Source: Paramyrothecium sp. XJ0827
Taxonomy: Eukaryota > Ascomycota > Sordariomycetes > Hypocreales > Stachybotryaceae
Length of the DNA stretch: 64,000 bases
NCBI GenBank assembly: GCA_020881915.1
Contig: JAJFPB010000003.1
Location: 4,526,001-4,590,000 of the forward strand
Direction of reading: 5' to 3'
Below, one piece after another: positions 60,535-64,000 of this stretch (positions are counted from its first letter, which is position 1; each line of letters begins with the position of its first letter). The notes under the pieces were generated by a model. The model did not search any database. It saw only the letters and a list, made by a program, of their open reading frames with translations, and was not told where the DNA came from. The position numbers were made by a program, and so were the translations under genes.

Positions 60535-62308
60535 TTAGGATCGAGTCCGCGAGCCAGTGTTGCCAGAGAGCTGCCTTTCCACGCCCTCTTCCTGATATAT
60601 ATGAGGATCAGGATAAATGAGCTGTTTGGAAGAGAAAGGCCGGCTGCGGCGGGCAAACTTGTCCATGAAGAGAGATACTATACTAGACACGGCGTTTTGC
60701 GAGATGTTGAACTGTAAATCGGCTTCATTGCGCGCCGTTCTGGCGGAAATTTGCGTGTGGAGGAATAATAAGTTGAAGGTCTGAGCGCAACATGTCCACA
60801 CTGTGAACATATAACGAATGGTTAAGCGCCTGATCGTACGCCTTTACGTTTCTTACTTCTTCAACTTCCAGCGGCAGGTAAGATTCCAAGTTGCGTACCG
60901 TATAAGACTCTCGTACGACCTCTTTTAGGGAACCCTGTATGACTGTGGAGTCGTAGACATTTACGCAGAAGAGAGCACATTCTTTGGCGCTGATGATTCC
61001 CGCTTTCGGCCAGGCTTCTTCCCCATTTCTGTACGCTTTGCTTGTTTCCATAATCCCAAACGCCGCGATGAGTGTTTTCAAGTCTTTGAAGTGGATGGTT
61101 TCCCCTGGGTTGCTGAATGCCTTGGCAGCCAGAGTTGTGTTGAGTTGAACGACAGGCAGTTGATGGATATCCTGACCACCATCAAAGTTGGATATATTCA
61201 ATCCAAGGGCGCTGATCTCATACTTGTTGTATGAATACATCGACTCGTCATTGTATCTCTGATACTGAAAAGGCATTGTGGTTGTCGTTTCATTTGAGTT
61301 AAAACCCGTACGACCGGTTGACTTGGTAATCTGGTCAGATATGTCTCTGCAAGCGCTGCAGACTGCTAGAGATGCGTACGGATGCCAGGTGCAATTTCCT
61401 GTCGAACAAACAAATGAAGGCATCTGATTTTCGATGGAGTTGAGATTAGAGAAGCCCATCCACATGGCAGCAAGCGGCTGAAAATCGTATTCTATGCTGG
61501 CTTGTTTGAGGCGCACAGTGTTCCCAGTTTCTGGCAGCTCGATAAGTCCCCTAGCTGGTCCTTAAACCAGCTTGCCTACATCGAGCCTTGTGACTTTGCC
61601 TATCTCTGCCAATTGGCTGGACTCCACGGAATCAATTTCTTTGCCGTAGAATGTTATGCTGGCTTGCAAAAGCGGTTCGAAACCCAGTAAAACGATGGTG
61701 CAAAATGCCCCGAAGCCCACCCAGTGCCTGAATTTAAGCTTCCATAAAAGGCGAACACTTCCCCATGACCCACGGCTGGCCTCGTCAAAACGGTCAAAGA
61801 GTGTGAGGCATGCCAGTCGTTGACTGAACCAGTTCCACTTTCCTTGACTGATGCAGGACCCAATTGCAAACGCAAGAGAAGCTCTTGATGTCGCTCCGAG
61901 AATGGATATCACGGTGTTGAATGAAAGAGAGAATGACCAGGATGTTAAAGGCTTATTATCGTAGAGTGGTAACAAGACAGTTACCGCAATAAGTCCAGAG
62001 ATACTGAGTAGGATCATGGAAGTCTCCAGAAACCAGGTGTGTGGTCTGGGTGATCGTAGTGTTGGTAATTTCCGTGCATCCGAACGCTTCAAACAATTGG
62101 GAAGAATTGGCGCAGGCTTAGGCTTGTGGCTCATTGTGCTGCTTGAGGACTGCGTTGCGAAAGGCGGTACACGTGTAGGGGCATGGTCTTGGTGAACGCT
62201 TGATGAAGACCGCTCTTTAGGGAGCGCATCAATGTCCATCCGGATTGTATTGGGAGGAGAAGGGCCAGTCATGTCCTCAGGGTTATGATCAATTGTTGAC
62301 ATTGTCAT
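60535..62308 (-). pseudogene. DUF3176-type membrane protein, disrupted
   Basis: From ATG 62308 the minus strand encodes a DUF3176-like protein: two membrane segments (MILLSISGLIAVTVLLPLY; later FGAFCTIVLLGFEPLLQ), the RHWVGFGAF region and, further on, VCSTGNCTWHPYASLAVCS and a Cys-rich ectodomain. A TAA at 61564-61562 interrupts the frame between KLV and GPARGLIELPETGNTVRLK, which then goes on in the same frame to 60725. The spacing is too short for a normal intron. A second break lies near 60725, where the ending RNEADLQFNISQNAVSS continues in another frame to 60535. A CAA-to-TAA change would explain the first stop. Confidence 0.65.
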
Positions 62309-64000
62309 GGCAAACGTCTGCAATGGATGAGAGTGGTGACCTTCGAGAAGTCAAAAATAAAGATGACGAGCTGGCACACTAGTAAGGACTCAGACCTCAA
62401 TGGGCTTCTCTCGGTATATTTGCTCCTTCAGAGCCTTTAAGTTATGCCAAGACTGGGTGGGTTGCCCCTATTAATTGCCATTATCTTCGTTCGTTCGTTT
62501 TACAATGTCGGCTCTCATCCTTTTGAGGTTTGGTAGCCCCTTTCTACTTCCCAAAGCAAGATCAGCTCAGATAAAACGCAAGGCGTACACTCAGGCCGCA
62601 TATAGAGAAGCTCAGCGCTCTGCAGAGTTGCATGCATGTTGTCGCCGCCGATAATGCAGTGGCGATTGGTTGCCTCGCTACCCAGACACATTGAATGCAA
62701 CCCTTGGAGTGGTACGCTCAGCAGCTTGTGGGTGTCGTAAGGGCGGAAAACCTGTCATCGAGACTTCTGCAGTGTTTTAAACATAACCATTACGCCCGCT
62801 TGCGCGACTCTTATTTGGGCACAGGTGACCACCTTGTCACTGAGCGTGGATGGGGGCGGATCATAGCCGTACTAAATCAGTCAAGAGTATGCTGCTGGAG
62901 ACTAAGCACTAGTTCTAAGGCAATAGCTCAGATGAGGACTTCAAGCCGACCGATGATAAATGCGCATGATGCGTACTCCTTGAAGTCTTTTGTACTGGGG
63001 GCAGCAGAAGACAGTCAGGAGACCTCGGCGTGAGCTCAGGCGCGACGATGCAAACCCCGAGAGCCGACAGGATGAGACCCCGAGAATGCAGACAGCAACA
63101 TCTGCCTTACGAGTCGGAGGAATACCGTGTCTCCAGCCATCCTTCGTTCAAAAGGACCGGGACGACATAATTCAATCATCTTCCTTGGACACGACCTTGC
63201 TTCCCGGAATCGGCGATGCTTCACACGAACATGCTAACTCTGCAAGTATGGTTCACGAGGTTGCTCGTGACGAACCCGACCGATTTGGTGACAGGTTTTC
63301 GACGACCTCGAATCTGGGGTTCGGCGTGTTGGGAACTTTGCCTCTTGTCATGTGCACAACCCGTCGCCCTCGTCCGCCATCTCCTTGTCCCCGACGCCGT
63401 GGACAGGGCTTGCTCCATTAACCACCATGCTCCTTGGGTTGCATTTGCCAAGCTTTCTCAGATAACTTCAATTTGCAACGCCGCACGATGATTGTTGAGA
63501 CGAACATGGACGTCAAACCAGTGAACGTGATGCTATGTTAACAGGCCCGCTGTTTATTAATAATCTTATATTCGCCGAATCTATATTAAGCTCCACGCAG
63601 GAGTTTCTTTCCAGAAGAAAATACTCCTAAGCTAAATAAAAATTATATGAATAATAGAAAAAAGAGTAATGATAAAGATTCAAGTAAATAGAAATATCGT
63701 CTACAAAAAAGAACACATTATTAATGCTCTCCTATATACAGTTACTCACGTGCTAAATAGGTTTGCTATAAAGAAGAAAATGCACTTAACAGACCCAAGG
63801 CAGAGCATCCAGGGAACTAGTAACTAAGCCCCACGAGAATCGAGATATAGGAGAGAGGTGCTTGTCAGGACACTTGAAACGGCGGCTGTTCTAGCCCTAA
63901 GGGCGCAGATAACTGTACATAGAGGCGCTGCTCCCTCGTAGCTAGGGCTCCTCAGATAGTAGTTTACAGTTACTGGACCCCATAGCGCTCTTGGCGGCTT
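62309..64000. other. gene-poor right end with AT-rich tract
   Basis: Frames at 62990-63491 have no recognisable features. DNA from about 63540 to 63800 is AT-rich (taataat, taaata runs) like the island at 60221. It is probably a degraded repeat. Confidence 0.45.

Noticed and set aside
1..64000. CRISPR array, bacterial operons, prophage
   Set aside because: Spliced genes and family content show eukaryotic fungal DNA; no spacer-repeat pattern is present.

Overview
This is nuclear DNA of a filamentous ascomycete (Pezizomycotina). Genes carry short GT-AG introns (about 46-115 bp) and have fungal family content: HET domain, NACHT-ankyrin STAND protein, highly reducing PKS pieces, DUF3176 and DUF3824-type proteins, and a GH43 secreted enzyme. 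I cannot name the genus. All splice junctions were placed by eye and checked only for phase and family fit.

Layout. 0-5 kb: a small unknown gene, biotin synthase (BIO2) and an unknown gene with a hydrophobic C-terminus. 5-16.5 kb: remains of a polyketide cluster. It holds an ER-KR-ACP block on the minus strand, a methyltransferase/psi-KR block of a PKS in flipped orientation, a P450 cut off in its I-helix, an intact thioesterase-like gene, and a splice-consistent 1269-aa PKS-like gene (KS-AT-MT). That last gene has lost its DH domain cleanly and has all three KS catalytic residues replaced. 16.5-20.8 kb: a gene-poor stretch with an ankyrin scrap, then a HET gene. 21.3-25.8 kb: RPC1, the RNA polymerase III largest subunit, with four exons. 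25.8-31.2 kb: gene-poor DNA with a nested 122-bp tandem repeat. 31.2-43.1 kb: a secreted intradiol dioxygenase, an SDR, a 1552-aa NACHT-ankyrin protein and a GH43 enzyme. 45.1-59 kb: mostly housekeeping genes: a DUF3824-like RS/Ala-rich protein, a small Cys/Glu protein, an ER J-protein ending KDEL, the PRP2-type spliceosomal helicase, a 2-oxoglutarate oxygenase and an FMN alpha-hydroxyacid oxidase. 60-64 kb: a broken DUF3176 gene between AT-rich islands that look like RIP-mutated repeats.

The conserved genes (BIO2, RPC1, PRP2, SCJ1-like) alternate with accessory genes for secondary metabolism, non-self recognition and secreted catabolism. The most unusual item is the 5-16.5 kb PKS region. One PKS looks rearranged beyond use, while the other keeps open reading and intact splice sites despite a triple active-site replacement, so it may be neofunctionalised rather than simply dead.
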